Part shown: piece by piece, positions 33,752-42,634 of the stretch | Position numbering within the stretch: position 1 is the stretch's first letter | How the letters are laid out: the number at the start of each line of letters is the position of its first letter | Assembly (NCBI GenBank): GCA_016125255.1 | Contig: WGMD01000002.1 | Coordinates: forward strand, 682,001 to 746,000 | Reading direction: 5' to 3' | Source: Planctomycetota bacterium | GTDB taxonomy: Bacteria; Planctomycetota; Phycisphaerae; Phycisphaerales; Zrk34 | DNA: 64,000 bases | The notes under the pieces: generated by a model | Told to the model about the DNA's origin: nothing | What the model saw: only the letters and a program-made list of their open reading frames with translations | Database searches by the model: none | Translations under genes and position numbers: made by a program

Positions 33752-34413
33752 TTGCGATGGAGCAGGGTCAAAAGGCCCATCAGCGCCAGCCCGGCGGGCA
33801 GCGCGGCGGGGGTGGGGATGACGGTCAGGAGCGTGCCTCCGCCCACGGATGTGATTTCGAGATTGGCGCCGGACCCCGTGAGGATCGGCAGCGCGCCGTT
33901 GACGCGGACGCGGATGCCGTTGAATTCATTGGTCGAGGTGTTGTAGGTAAAGTTGGCGAAGAGGCGCGAGCCCAGACCGTTGAGATTGATGAGTCCACCG
34001 TCATTGCGGCCCTCCAGAATCGTGCCGCCATTGGAGAAGGTCACGAAGGATCCGCTACTGATGGTCAGGACGCCGTTGGTGCCGGCATCGGTATGGGCGA
34101 GGCGCATGGCGAACTGGTTGTTGGAGGTGATGTCGAGCGTGCCGCCGCCGGTGACGATGAATGTGCTGGTGCCGTCGGGGTTGGTGTTGGAGTCAATGAA
34201 AAATCGATTGGTGCTGGCGGTGGTCGTGACGGTGACGCCGGGGTTGATGGTCCACGTGGCGGCCGCGGTGCCTTCGAGGAAAAAGTCGCCGAGGCCGGAG
34301 CTGAGCGTCGTGTTGGAGCTGTAGACGGTGTTGGTGATCGTCGCGGCCGGTGCGAAGGCGCTCAGGGCAAGCGTGACGAGCACGATGAGCAATGTGGTGA
34401 GATTGAACTTCAT
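33748..34413 (-). CDS. Small exported protein with PEP-CTERM-like anchor
   Basis: 221 residues from ATG 34413 (AAGGAGA upstream). A signal peptide (LLIVLVTLALSAFAPAA) precedes a beta-rich domain with repeated short strands and Asn/Thr/Gly turns (TSTFIVTGGGTLDITSNNQF in part) like autotransporter-associated repeats. The C-terminus IPTPAALPAGLALMGLLTLL then HRK is a PEP-CTERM-type tail in which the PEP is replaced by PTP. It overlaps the FecR-like gene upstream and the prepilin gene downstream, 4 bp each, so the three proteins are made in coupled fashion. Confidence 0.8.
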   Translation of the reverse strand: MKFNLTTLLIVLVTLALSAFAPAATITNTVYSSNTTLSSGLGDFFLEGTAAATWTINPGVTVTTTASTNRFFIDSNTNPDGTSTFIVTGGGTLDITSNNQFAMRLAHTDAGTNGVLTISSGSFVTFSNGGTILEGRNDGGLINLNGLGSRLFANFTYNTSTNEFNGIRVRVNGALPILTGSGANLEITSVGGGTLLTVIPTPAALPAGLALMGLLTLLHRK

Positions 34414-35840
34414 GGCAGATTCTCCTTGAATGTGGGGTTCTGATTCATTTGAGATTCGATGTTCAGACGGACATGATCGAAGATCACCTTGCCGCCTGAG
34501 GCGCCGTAGGGAATCATGTTCAGCAGCCGAATACGAAGCGGGTGATCTGCGTGGGCGGCGTCGGCGGTCCATTGCACGCTCTGATCCGCCATCACACCCG
34601 CCGGCTCCGCTATGCCGACGGCTTCGGCGAGTACTTCGTCGGTCTGCGCGTCTTCGATGCGCAGGCCCCATCGCGTCGGCGGCTGCTTGAGCTTGTCATA
34701 GTCAGCGCGGCGGCCGACGGCGACGCTCAGCGTGTAGACGCATTCGGGGACCGCGCGGGCGTCGAGGTTCTGATAGAGCGCCGGCGGCGGGCCGTTGCGA
34801 TCATCGCGTCCCGGAACAGCGGCGTTGATCGTGCCGACGTATTGTCCATCGACCGCGCCGTCGACCTGCGCATCGTCACTGGCGTGATCGTGAACGTACG
34901 TGCGGGCGGGGAGGGTCGCTTGCCAGCCGCTCGGCGCGCGACCGTGCGGGCCGTCGCCGTCCTTCTCGAAGGATGCGTTGACGACGGCGATCGCGCGGTC
35001 GACATACACCTTGGCGCCGGCGACCGTCCGTTCGCTTCGCCCCCGGTCGCCGGCGGCGAGTGCCACCGATCGCATCAAGCCCGAGGCCCCGAGCAGGTCG
35101 ATTCGCACGCGGCCCTGCGTCACTTCGATGCGTGCATCGCCCGCCGCATCCACGTCGGCGGCGAACTGCGTGCCCAGATCGACCAGTCGCACGCCGCCGG
35201 GCAAATCGACGAAAAACCCGTGCGCTTCGGTGCGAACCAGCGCGCTGATCGCACCGCGCGACAGTCGCCCGCTGTTGGGGCCGGTCATCTCAAATTCGCA
35301 AGGCCCGGTCAGATCGACGACGGCCGTCGACTTGAACATGATCTGTGCCTTGCCCGACACGAGCCGAATCGGTCCGGCGATCAGGTCCGCCCCCAACGCC
35401 TGATCGCCGCTTTCAAAGACCGCATCCGAGGAGGCGTCGGAGAGCATGGCCACCGATGCGGGGGCATGCGAGGACTGCGGAGTCGGCGTCCGGGTTTCGG
35501 GGACGAACAGGAACCATGCGGTGACGGCGAGTGCGATCAGCGCGGCGGAGGCGTACCAGACGCTTCGCCGCGAAGCGCGGCTCAGCGTCGGCATGAAGTT
35601 GATGCGAGAATCCTCCGTTGCGCGCCACGCCGACGCTGCGCCTGCTTTGAGGCGAAGCGTCTGGTTCCTGGCGCGCAGCGCCGCGTGCAGCGCCATGTGC
35701 TTGAGGTAATACAGCCGCGCCGCCGCATCGTCGCGGAGCATCGTGCGCAGCGCCAACCGACCCGCCGCATCAAGCTGACCGTCGCTCAATGCGTTGAGCA
35801 GAACGCGCAGCCGATCCATCTCACGAGGTGTCGGCGTCAT
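34410..35840 (-). CDS. FecR-domain transmembrane protein, probable anti-sigma regulator
   Basis: 476 residues. The N-terminal 80 residues (LLNALSDGQLDAAGRLALRTML) resemble the cytoplasmic region of planctomycete FecR proteins; a single transmembrane helix is at about 93-111 (SVWYASAALIALAVTAWFLF). The FecR domain follows, with GPCEFEMTGPNSGRLSRG and VRLVDLGTQFAADVD. A C-terminal beta domain of about 180 residues begins IAVVNASFEKDGDG and resembles PEP-CTERM-linked carbohydrate-binding modules. It directly follows the sigma factor gene with a 4-bp overlap and should control that factor from the membrane. Confidence 0.85.
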   Translation of the reverse strand: MTPTPREMDRLRVLLNALSDGQLDAAGRLALRTMLRDDAAARLYYLKHMALHAALRARNQTLRLKAGAASAWRATEDSRINFMPTLSRASRRSVWYASAALIALAVTAWFLFVPETRTPTPQSSHAPASVAMLSDASSDAVFESGDQALGADLIAGPIRLVSGKAQIMFKSTAVVDLTGPCEFEMTGPNSGRLSRGAISALVRTEAHGFFVDLPGGVRLVDLGTQFAADVDAAGDARIEVTQGRVRIDLLGASGLMRSVALAAGDRGRSERTVAGAKVYVDRAIAVVNASFEKDGDGPHGRAPSGWQATLPARTYVHDHASDDAQVDGAVDGQYVGTINAAVPGRDDRNGPPPALYQNLDARAVPECVYTLSVAVGRRADYDKLKQPPTRWGLRIEDAQTDEVLAEAVGIAEPAGVMADQSVQWTADAAHADHPLRIRLLNMIPYGASGGKVIFDHVRLNIESQMNQNPTFKENLP

Positions 35841-36376
35841 GCGTCACCCCCCTGCTCCAAGGCGCGCTCGATGCATTCCATCAGTGCATGGCGAATGCGC
35901 GACAGCGACATCGACACCGCGGCGAGCGATTTGCCGATGCGATCGGCGACCTGCTGAATCGGTGCATCGCAGTCGGTGTAGCGCAGCTTGATGAGCTGAC
36001 GCTGCTCGGCCGGCAGCTTCTCGATGCAGCGATCGAGCGCGACGGACCGCGGCGTCACCGAGGCGCTGAACGCCTCCGCCTCGCCCGCCACGCACTCGAG
36101 CAGCGCATCATCAAACAGCAGCCGATCGCGCGCCGCGTCGCGCCGCCATGCCTTGACCTGATACAGCGCGATCTGCCGGGCCCACGCCGGGAAGCTCGTC
36201 CCCTCAGCAAACTCGGCGAACTTGCGCCAGAGGACGACGTGCGTTTCCTGCTGAATGTCGTGGGCGGCCTCGGCGTCGCCGACGAGCGAGAGGATGTAGG
36301 CGTACACGCCGTCCTGCACGCTGGTCAGGTGGCGGATGAAGCGTTCGGTATCGGAAGCGGCGGGCGGCATTTGCAT
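35837..36376 (-). CDS. ECF-type sigma-70 family sigma factor
   Basis: 179 residues. Region 2 (VYAYILSLVGDAEAAHDIQQETHVVLWRK) and region 4 (IEKLPAEQRQLIKLRYTDCDAPIQQVADRIGKSLAAVSMSLSRIR) are both present, with WARQIALYQVKAWRRD between. The sequence fits the Rhodopirellula/Verrucomicrobium group of sigma factors that are encoded beside FecR/LamG proteins. First gene of a four-gene unit with 4-bp overlaps throughout. Its targets probably include this operon; no binding site is proposed here. Confidence 0.92.
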   Translation of the reverse strand: MQMPPAASDTERFIRHLTSVQDGVYAYILSLVGDAEAAHDIQQETHVVLWRKFAEFAEGTSFPAWARQIALYQVKAWRRDAARDRLLFDDALLECVAGEAEAFSASVTPRSVALDRCIEKLPAEQRQLIKLRYTDCDAPIQQVADRIGKSLAAVSMSLSRIRHALMECIERALEQGGDA

Positions 36377-36462
36377 CGTTCCGAGCGGCCGATCAGGCGC
36401 GATGCCCGATTCGCCACCCCCTTAATACCGCCGGGGGCGCGAAAGCTAACAGCGATGTGCCG

Positions 36463-36485
36463 AAAATTTTTAGTGCCGACGGCAC
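36463..36485 (-). terminator. Terminator-like hairpin downstream of the HIT gene
   Basis: On the reverse strand GTGCC-GTC-GGCAC (36473-36485) is followed by TAAAAATTTT. An outer 9-bp pair (GATGTGCCG at 36454-36462 with CGGCACATC at 36480-36488) could form an alternative, longer hairpin. It separates the HIT gene from the downstream sigma factor gene. Confidence 0.5.
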
Positions 36486-36501
36486 ATCCACTTGCGATGC
36501 G

Positions 36502-36918
36502 TCAGAGCTTGCCCGTGATCGCTGCGGCAAGCCGCTGGGCGTCTTCCGAGGCGAGTTTCCCCGCCGGCCAGCGGAAGCCCAGGGCGTCGCCGTCACGGCG
36601 GGGGATGATGTGAAAGTGCACATGCATGACGACCTGCCCCGCTGCCGGGCCGTTGTTCTGCAGAAGGTTCCACCCCGGCGCCCCCGTCGCCGCCACGACC
36701 GCCTTGCCGACCTTCGCCGCCGCCGCCGCGCACGCCTGGACATCCGCCGCCGCAAGCTCCTCAAGCCGCACCGCATGCGCCTTGGGAACGATCAGGCAAT
36801 GCCCCTCACTCAGCGGCCCGACATCCAGAAACCCCAGCACCCGCGCATCCTCATAAACCTTCGTGCAGGGAATCCGCCCCGCCACAATCTTGCAGAAAAT
36901 GCAGTTCGCATCGGACAT
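36502..36918 (-). CDS. HIT-family (HINT-like) nucleotide hydrolase
   Basis: 138 residues. The N-terminus CIFCKIVAGRIP carries the CxxC zinc pair common in HINT proteins, and the catalytic triad motif HVHFHIIPR is at 99-107. HIT proteins hydrolyse adenosine phosphoramidates and related nucleotides in the cytoplasm. GGAGG 6 nt upstream supports the start. It stands between the sigma factor operon and the DUF4886 gene. Confidence 0.93.
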   Translation of the reverse strand: MSDANCIFCKIVAGRIPCTKVYEDARVLGFLDVGPLSEGHCLIVPKAHAVRLEELAAADVQACAAAAAKVGKAVVAATGAPGWNLLQNNGPAAGQVVMHVHFHIIPRRDGDALGFRWPAGKLASEDAQRLAAAITGKL

Positions 36919-36939
36919 GCGTCACCTCCAATCCCACCA

Positions 36940-36988
36940 GTTTAGCGACATCGCTTCTTGCCGTGAGCTTGTCGAACGGGCGGCGTGC
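36940..36988. repeat. 49-bp inverted repeat, left copy
   Basis: The sequence runs from GTTTAGCGACATCGC through GCCGTGAGCTTGTCGAACG to GCGGCGTGC. Its inverted partner at 37947-37995 matches 46 of 49 positions. The two enclose the DUF4886 gene, and this copy ends 3 bp from that gene's stop. Confidence 0.85.
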
Positions 36989-36991
36989 TTT

Positions 36992-37921
36992 CTACTTCGC
37001 GTCCCTGACCTGCATCACCGCTTTGTGCGCGGTTTGGCGCAGGAAGCGGGCGTAGTCGGCGTCGAGACCGGGGGGAACGAAGGGGTTGTTCTCGACGTTG
37101 CGATCGAAGAGCACTTCATACCAGACACAACCGATCAGATATCGGCCGGCGGAGCTGGCGTGGTGGCCGTCCATGCCGAGCTTTTCGGTGCCGGACTTCC
37201 TGCTCCAGCTGTAACCGGCGTGCAGCGAGTGCGTCTGGTCCGGCAGCGCGGGGGCGGCGGCGTGGGCGAAGTCGAATGTCTTGTCCGGCGCGTAGCCCCA
37301 TGTCGGATCGGAGTCGGCGATGTACATGGCGTCACCGCTGGGCAGGATGCCGATGTTCAATTCCTTCGCGACTGCGTGATACGCGGCCCGCACCTGCTCG
37401 TACATCGCCTTCTGCGTGCGCGGCTGCTTGCCGTCGTCTTGCCCATTGAAGCGCGGGTCATCGACGCGGTACGCCCAGATCTGCTGAATGAGCACCTTCG
37501 CCTGCGGGGCGTGCTGATGAATGTAATCGTTGAGATTCTTCGCGAAGGGTTCGTACGTGCTCAGGTCGTGGCTGATGAAACTGTACTGTTGAATCGTGAC
37601 GACGTCCCACGCATCCTGCTTGAGCATCTCGGCCAGACTGAACTTGCCGCCGTTGTAGGGATGGCCGGTTTTGTCATCGTGGTCCGCCTCATATTTTTCG
37701 ACGAGGCCCCAGTGCCGCTCCAGCGAACACCCGCCGAGGTTCGCGCGGGCGAAGATCAGCTTGTCGCCCCCCGCCTCGGCGATCTGCGGAAGGAACGACA
37801 GAGCGTTGTCGGCGAAACTGTTGCCGACGGTCAGCAGGCGGACGGTTTTGGATTCCGCATGCGCGGCCGTGTGAACAAGAAGCAGGATGACCACGGCGAC
37901 AACACGGCGAAGATGCAACAT
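36992..37921 (-). CDS. Exported DUF4886/SGNH-like protein
   Basis: 309 residues from ATG 37921. A signal peptide (VVAVVILLLVHTAAHA) leads into VRLLTVGNSFADNALSFLPQ, whose GNSF-x-DN is the block I of SGNH-like hydrolases and of DUF4886. Further blocks include FARANLGGCSLERHW, WDVVTIQQYSFIS and the C-terminal MDGHHASSAGRYLIGCVWYEVLF, where D-x-x-H carries the expected catalytic pair. It may deacylate a glycan or lipid outside the cytoplasm. The gene lies within 49-bp inverted repeats and is downstream of the DUF1501 gene. Confidence 0.8.
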   Translation of the reverse strand: MLHLRRVVAVVILLLVHTAAHAESKTVRLLTVGNSFADNALSFLPQIAEAGGDKLIFARANLGGCSLERHWGLVEKYEADHDDKTGHPYNGGKFSLAEMLKQDAWDVVTIQQYSFISHDLSTYEPFAKNLNDYIHQHAPQAKVLIQQIWAYRVDDPRFNGQDDGKQPRTQKAMYEQVRAAYHAVAKELNIGILPSGDAMYIADSDPTWGYAPDKTFDFAHAAAPALPDQTHSLHAGYSWSRKSGTEKLGMDGHHASSAGRYLIGCVWYEVLFDRNVENNPFVPPGLDADYARFLRQTAHKAVMQVRDAK

Positions 37922-37946
37922 GAATGTTTGACTCAATGAAGGCAGA

Positions 37947-37995
37947 GCACGCCGCCCGTTCGACAAGCTCACGGCAAGAAGCGGCGTCGCTCAAC
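37947..37995. repeat. 49-bp inverted repeat, right copy
   Basis: Inverted copy of 36940-36988 with three mismatches, 25 bp upstream of the DUF4886 start. It includes the TTCGACAAGCTCACGGCAAG word, related copies of which occur near 12965 and 13537, and the CGGCGTCGCT part of the GTTTAGCGACGCCGC repeat. Confidence 0.85.
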
Positions 37996-37999
37996 GGGG

Positions 38000-39307
38000 T
38001 CATGCGAAGAGTGATGTCACGGGCTGGCCCTTGGCCGCGACGGTGAACGGTCGGCCGGAGGCGGACTTGGTCTGCACGGAAATGGGCAGGCCCAGCGCCC
38101 AGGCGATCGTCGCGTTGAAGTCGGGGATTTCGACGGGCTGATCGGCGACGGCGAAGGCCTTGTCGTCCGACTTACCGTGGACCTGCCCGCCCTTGACGCC
38201 CCCGCCGGCCAGCAGCGTCGTGAACACGCGCGGGTGATGATCGCGCCCGGTGCGCTCGTTGATCTTGGGCGTCCGCCCGAACTCGGAGCAGACGGCGACA
38301 AGCGTATCCTCGAGCATGCCCTGCGCGGCAAGGTCGGCCAGCAGCGCGGACAGGCCCTGATCGATCTCGGGCATTTTGTCGCCGAGGCGGTCGAAGTTGT
38401 CCTGATGCGTGTCCCATCCGCCGTTGTCGATCTCGATGAAGCGGACGCCGCGCTGGGCGAGGCGGCGGGCCAGCAGGCAGCCCTGCCCGAACTTGTTGTC
38501 GCCGTACGCATCGCGCGTCGACTTCGATTCCTTGTCCAGGTCAAACGCTTCGAGGTCCTTTGAGCTCATCAGCTTCACCGCATCCTGGTAGAAGTCGGTG
38601 TACGCCTGCACATCCTTCTGCGGATAGCGGGCGCGGAAGGACTGATCGAACTGGTTGGTGAGACTGAGGCGGTTCTCGAAGCGCGACTGCGTCACGCCGG
38701 CGGGCAGATGCGAATTCTGCAATCCCGCATCCGGATCGCCGATCGCCAGCGGGGCGAAGCGCGAATCGAGGAAGCCCGCCCCGGGGTGACCGGAGTCGGG
38801 GTTGACGATGACGTTGCCGGGCAGGGTCAGGTGCGTCGCCGGCCCGAGCTTCATGACCCACGCGCCCATGGCGGGGTGACGGATCGTGGCGATGGGCTGA
38901 TAGCTGGTGCGCATGAAATACTGGCCGCGCTCGTGAGCGCCGACTTTCGTCGTCATCGACCGGATCAGCGCGATCTTGTCCATCTGCTTGGCGAGGCCCG
39001 GCAGATATTCGGTCAGCGCGATGCCGGGGACGTTGGTGGGGATCACCTTGGTCGGCCCCTGCTCGGAAGTGCCGGGCTTGGGATCGAAGGTATCGATGTG
39101 GCTCAGCCCGCCGGTGAGGAAGATGTAGATGCAGCGTTTGGCCTTGCCGCCGCCGGGCGGGTTGGCCGGGATGTCCGCCGCGGGCGCGCCCATGACCTTC
39201 TCAAGTCCGGGCACGAAGCTCACGCCCAGAAACGCAGCCGCGGCCCCGGCGACGAAGTGCCGGCGGGAAACGTCGTCCATCAAACGCATCGTGTCGTGCA
39301 TCCGCAT
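38000..39307 (-). CDS. DUF1501 family protein
   Basis: 435 residues. A twin-arginine-like leader (SRRHFVAGAAAAFLGVSFV) is followed by the sulfatase-like DUF1501 fold: CIYIFLTGGLSHIDTFDPKP, MTTKVGAHERGQYFM, FIEIDNGGWDTHQDNFDRLG, VAVCSEFGRTPKIN and DHHPRVFTTLLAGGGVKGG. Planctomycetes carry many copies of this family, nearly always beside a DUF1549/DUF1553 gene as here. Function is not established; secreted metalloenzyme is a reasonable guess. GAGG 6 nt upstream supports the start. It begins 18 bp after the DUF1553-type gene. Confidence 0.92.
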   Translation of the reverse strand: MRMHDTMRLMDDVSRRHFVAGAAAAFLGVSFVPGLEKVMGAPAADIPANPPGGGKAKRCIYIFLTGGLSHIDTFDPKPGTSEQGPTKVIPTNVPGIALTEYLPGLAKQMDKIALIRSMTTKVGAHERGQYFMRTSYQPIATIRHPAMGAWVMKLGPATHLTLPGNVIVNPDSGHPGAGFLDSRFAPLAIGDPDAGLQNSHLPAGVTQSRFENRLSLTNQFDQSFRARYPQKDVQAYTDFYQDAVKLMSSKDLEAFDLDKESKSTRDAYGDNKFGQGCLLARRLAQRGVRFIEIDNGGWDTHQDNFDRLGDKMPEIDQGLSALLADLAAQGMLEDTLVAVCSEFGRTPKINERTGRDHHPRVFTTLLAGGGVKGGQVHGKSDDKAFAVADQPVEIPDFNATIAWALGLPISVQTKSASGRPFTVAAKGQPVTSLFA

Positions 39308-39325
39308 GACAAACCTCGCAATCGG

Positions 39326-41170
39326 TTACTGAACGAAGATGAACTCGCGCGTGTTGAGCAGCGCCCAGACAATGTCCGTGTACCCGTCGGACTGGCCCTC
39401 GCTCTTGATGCACTGCATCGCGGCAGCGGCCTCCGAGCTGCTCGGTTCGCGACCGAGGATCGAGAGCCAGATCACATGCATCCGCTCCTGATCCGTCGCG
39501 GCCTTCTTGAAGTTGGTGACGAGCAAACTGTCGGAGCGCGTGATCTCCTTGTCGATCGGGCCGTTGAGCATCGTCAGCGCCTGCGTGATCGACGGTTCGA
39601 CCGACGCGGCCTGGACCTGCTCGCGGTCGCTCTGACCGAAGGTGCGGAGGAAATGCCCCGCCGGCGCGGGCGAGGTGAGCTCGCTGGCGCGGACCATGTC
39701 CACGCCGCCCCGCCCCTGCTTGAACCGCTGCTTCATCTGCTCGCGCACGTCCGAGTTGGTCATGACCATCGTGCGCATCTTCTGCGGGTCCTTGCCGATG
39801 TCGACAAGCTGCTGCGGGGTCATGGTCGCCATCATCGCCACGCCCGCCGACCGGCCGGCAAACGACGCGGGCCCGACACGCGTGTCCACATTATCGACCT
39901 TGAGCGTCAGAAGCGAATCCCACACCTGCTCCGCCGTCATGCGCCTTAGCGCCGGGCCGGGGAAGTAGTAGGGTTCATCGAGCTTCAGTTCCTCGCGGGA
40001 CGCTTGGGACTGATACGTCCGCGTGTTGTAAAGAATACGCAGATACGCCTTCATGTCGAAGTTCACCGCGACCATCTGCTGCGTCAGAAAGTCCATCAAT
40101 TTCGGGTTCACGTTCGGCGAATCGTCCTTGATGTCGTCCACCGCCGGCATGACGCCGATGCCCATCACTTTCGCCCACAGCCGATTGGCGATCGTCAGTG
40201 CGAAGCGCGGATTGTCTTTGGACGTGACCCACGCGGCAAAGGCGTCCTGCGGGCTGGTGTTGCCCTCGAGTTTGATCGACGCGCCGAAGATCGTGGCGGG
40301 CTCGACGGTGGAGCCGGGCTTGGCGTCGTCATACTTGTAGTCGTCGGGCAGGTGCAGTTTGCGGCGGGCGTCCTCATGCACGCTGTAAGTCAGCGGGCGG
40401 AGGATATTGCGGAGCCGGGCCTGCTGATTGGCGTCGAGCTGTTTTTCCGCGAGGTTGCGGACTTCGCGCATCTTCTGAAAGTCCGGCTTGGAGCGGGTCT
40501 GCACGCCGTACGTGAACGCCGCCATCTCGTAAAACTCGCGCTGCGTCCACTTGTCGAACGGATGATCGTGACACTGGGCGCATCCGACCTGCGTGCCGAG
40601 GAAAATGCGGACAGTGTTGGACAAGTTGTCGAGCGGCATGCCCGAGTCGCGCAGGTAGTACCCCGCCGCGCCGTTTTCGTAGATCGCGCCTTCCGAATCG
40701 AGCATCTGATAGACGAACTTGTCGTAGGGCGTGTTGTCCCTGAGCGACTGTTTGATCCAGGCCATGTACGGTTCGCCGTCGACCTTCGCCGTCTCGAAGC
40801 GCGAGCGGGCGCGGAGGATGTCCGCCCAATAGTTGTAGTAGTTGCTGACGTAGCCCTCGGAGTCGAGCAGTTCGTCGATGAGCTGGGAGCGACGGGTAAT
40901 GTCCTTGGAGCTGAGGAACCGCTGGGCTTCCTCCAGCGTCGGGATGCGGCCGGCGATGTCCAGGTACGCCCGGCGGAGGAACACTTCGTCGCTGACGGGC
41001 GGGTTGGGCTGTTGGTTGTGTTCGGTGAGTCCCTCGACGACGAGCTTATCGACCTGCTGAGCGAGGGCGAGGGTCTTAAGCTTGTCTGGGTCCTTGGCGA
41101 AGACGCCCGCGGATGTGGCCAGCACAGCGACCGCCCAAACGGCCAAAACCGTCATCGTGCTTGAACGCAT
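39326..41170 (-). CDS. DUF1549/DUF1553 family protein
   Basis: 614 residues from ATG 41170 (GGAG 8 nt upstream). After a signal peptide (VLAVWAVAVLATSAGVFA) comes the DUF1549 domain: DEVFLRRAYLDIAGRIPTLE and YNYWADILRAR, then GCAQCHDHPFDKWTQREFY with a CxxCH haem-type motif. The DUF1553 half has NPRFALTIANRLWAKVMGIG, RTYQSQASRE, PALRRMTAEQVWDSLL and LWLSILGREPSSSE-like ending. It lacks the N-terminal cytochrome domain of longer planctomycete relatives. Paired with DUF1501 downstream. Confidence 0.92.
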   Translation of the reverse strand: MRSSTMTVLAVWAVAVLATSAGVFAKDPDKLKTLALAQQVDKLVVEGLTEHNQQPNPPVSDEVFLRRAYLDIAGRIPTLEEAQRFLSSKDITRRSQLIDELLDSEGYVSNYYNYWADILRARSRFETAKVDGEPYMAWIKQSLRDNTPYDKFVYQMLDSEGAIYENGAAGYYLRDSGMPLDNLSNTVRIFLGTQVGCAQCHDHPFDKWTQREFYEMAAFTYGVQTRSKPDFQKMREVRNLAEKQLDANQQARLRNILRPLTYSVHEDARRKLHLPDDYKYDDAKPGSTVEPATIFGASIKLEGNTSPQDAFAAWVTSKDNPRFALTIANRLWAKVMGIGVMPAVDDIKDDSPNVNPKLMDFLTQQMVAVNFDMKAYLRILYNTRTYQSQASREELKLDEPYYFPGPALRRMTAEQVWDSLLTLKVDNVDTRVGPASFAGRSAGVAMMATMTPQQLVDIGKDPQKMRTMVMTNSDVREQMKQRFKQGRGGVDMVRASELTSPAPAGHFLRTFGQSDREQVQAASVEPSITQALTMLNGPIDKEITRSDSLLVTNFKKAATDQERMHVIWLSILGREPSSSEAAAAMQCIKSEGQSDGYTDIVWALLNTREFIFVQ

Positions 41171-41393
41171 GGTTAAGCTCCATGATCGAGAACCGAATCG
41201 GCCCCTCAGCCGGTTCATCGGCATAACGCGGGGGTCCTTCGCCATATTGCAGGATTCACGAGTTATCCTAGGTGCAGATCGGCGTCTCGCCCGCACGATC
41301 GACACAGCCACCGTCGCTGCGCCGGATCGGATGCGGTCGCTTAACAGAGATCACGCTTATAGGGCTCGAAATTACGCCCAAACCAGGGCCGAT

Positions 41394-41963
41394 TCAGTTG
41401 CCGGCCGGCTTGCCCGAGGTCGGGGCGGCGTACCAGATCAGATTAAAGGTGAAGCCGGCGGGCTGTTTGGGGTCGGCGGGTTTGCCGGTCATTTCGAAGG
41501 CGGAGACGCCGGTGTCGGGGAAGGCGGCCTGAAGGCGGTGCAGGAAGTTGGCGCAGGCGCTGTAGTAGCCGGTGCCGGCGAGATTGATGGGGACGGTTTC
41601 GTAGCGCTCGCCGCGCGTGATGGACCCGGGCTGGATCTCGTTGACTTGCAGACCGCACTCGGTCGCCAGCGCGGTCACATCGGCGAGGCGCTTGTTGAGG
41701 TGCGCGGTGGACTGAAGCTGGATGGCGCTGTCTTCGATCTTCTTGCGCATGCGCGTGAGGGTCGCGCGGGAGTCGTTCAGATGCGTCGCGAGCTGGGCGG
41801 ACTGCGAATGCAGATCGATGAGGCGTTCCTGCTGCGAGGCCCGCTCGGTTTCCCGATCGAGCATGGGCTTGAGGCCCACGAAGTAGACCGCGCCGGTGAG
41901 CAGCAGACACGCCCCCAGCGCCGCCGCGTCGATCTGCCATGCGTTGGATTTCACATCGCTCAT
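41394..41963 (-). CDS. pilO: Type IV pilus assembly protein PilO-like
   Basis: 189 residues from the ATG that overlaps the pilN stop (ATGA). One transmembrane helix (ALGACLLLTGAVYFVGL, about 14-30), a coiled coil (RLIDLHSQSAQLATHLND) and a C-terminal ferredoxin-like domain (ITRGERYETVPINLAGTGYY, then FLHRLQAAFP) match PilO. With PilM and PilN it forms the inner-membrane alignment complex. Last gene of the pil operon; no pilP or pilQ follows. Confidence 0.82.
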   Translation of the reverse strand: MSDVKSNAWQIDAAALGACLLLTGAVYFVGLKPMLDRETERASQQERLIDLHSQSAQLATHLNDSRATLTRMRKKIEDSAIQLQSTAHLNKRLADVTALATECGLQVNEIQPGSITRGERYETVPINLAGTGYYSACANFLHRLQAAFPDTGVSAFEMTGKPADPKQPAGFTFNLIWYAAPTSGKPAGN

Positions 41964-42634
41964 GGCGTCGCCTCCCCGTCGCCCATCGAGCACATCAGAT
42001 GGAACGACACCGCCATGCCCTGCCCGAACGGATAGCGGGCCGTGTCCAGAAGCTGCACGCGGCGGAACAAGCCCGTCTGCTCAAGCCGCAGCACGAACTG
42101 CGACACATCCGTCTGCTCGCGCCCCAGCCCCGTGATCTCCACGGCGAAGTTCATCGGCTTGCGCGTGTCCTTTTCCTTGTCCTTCTTGCTCGAACCTTCG
42201 GGAGCGGCCGACACCGCCGCGCCCAAGCGCCCGTTTTCGGGCGCGGTCGCTACGGGCTTGACCGGCTCGACCGGCTTGATCGAAATCCGATCCAGCACCA
42301 CGCTCTGACCCCGTTCCTTGCCGAGCAGCGCCAGCATGACGGACCAGTCCGGCTGAACCGCCACCGCCAGACTCGCCTCCAGCTGAAGCTGCGCCTCGGC
42401 AAGCTGCGGCTTGAGCGCCGCCAGGTCCGCGTTCGTCTTCTTGATGGTCGCTTCCAGATCCGCCACTTCCCCCGACAGCGCCCGGTCGCTCTGACCCCAC
42501 ACCACACGCGCCGCCGCACACGCCAGCAGCAGCAGCAGCGTGTACACCGTCAGCGCCGTCACCCAACCGCGCAGGCGCTTGCGCCGCTGGCGCGACACGA
42601 TGCGGTACGTCGGAATGAGGTTGATCGCGGTCAT
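41960..42634 (-). CDS. pilN: Type IV pilus assembly protein PilN-like
   Basis: 224 residues. The start MTAINLIPTYRI is the conserved PilN N-terminus that docks in PilM. A transmembrane helix (VTALTVYTLLLLLACAAARVV) is followed by a coiled coil and a periplasmic domain interrupted by a charged low-complexity patch (SSKKDKEKDTRKP). The gene overlaps pilM by 4 bp upstream and pilO by 4 bp downstream. Confidence 0.85.
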   Translation of the reverse strand: MTAINLIPTYRIVSRQRRKRLRGWVTALTVYTLLLLLACAAARVVWGQSDRALSGEVADLEATIKKTNADLAALKPQLAEAQLQLEASLAVAVQPDWSVMLALLGKERGQSVVLDRISIKPVEPVKPVATAPENGRLGAAVSAAPEGSSKKDKEKDTRKPMNFAVEITGLGREQTDVSQFVLRLEQTGLFRRVQLLDTARYPFGQGMAVSFHLMCSMGDGEATP

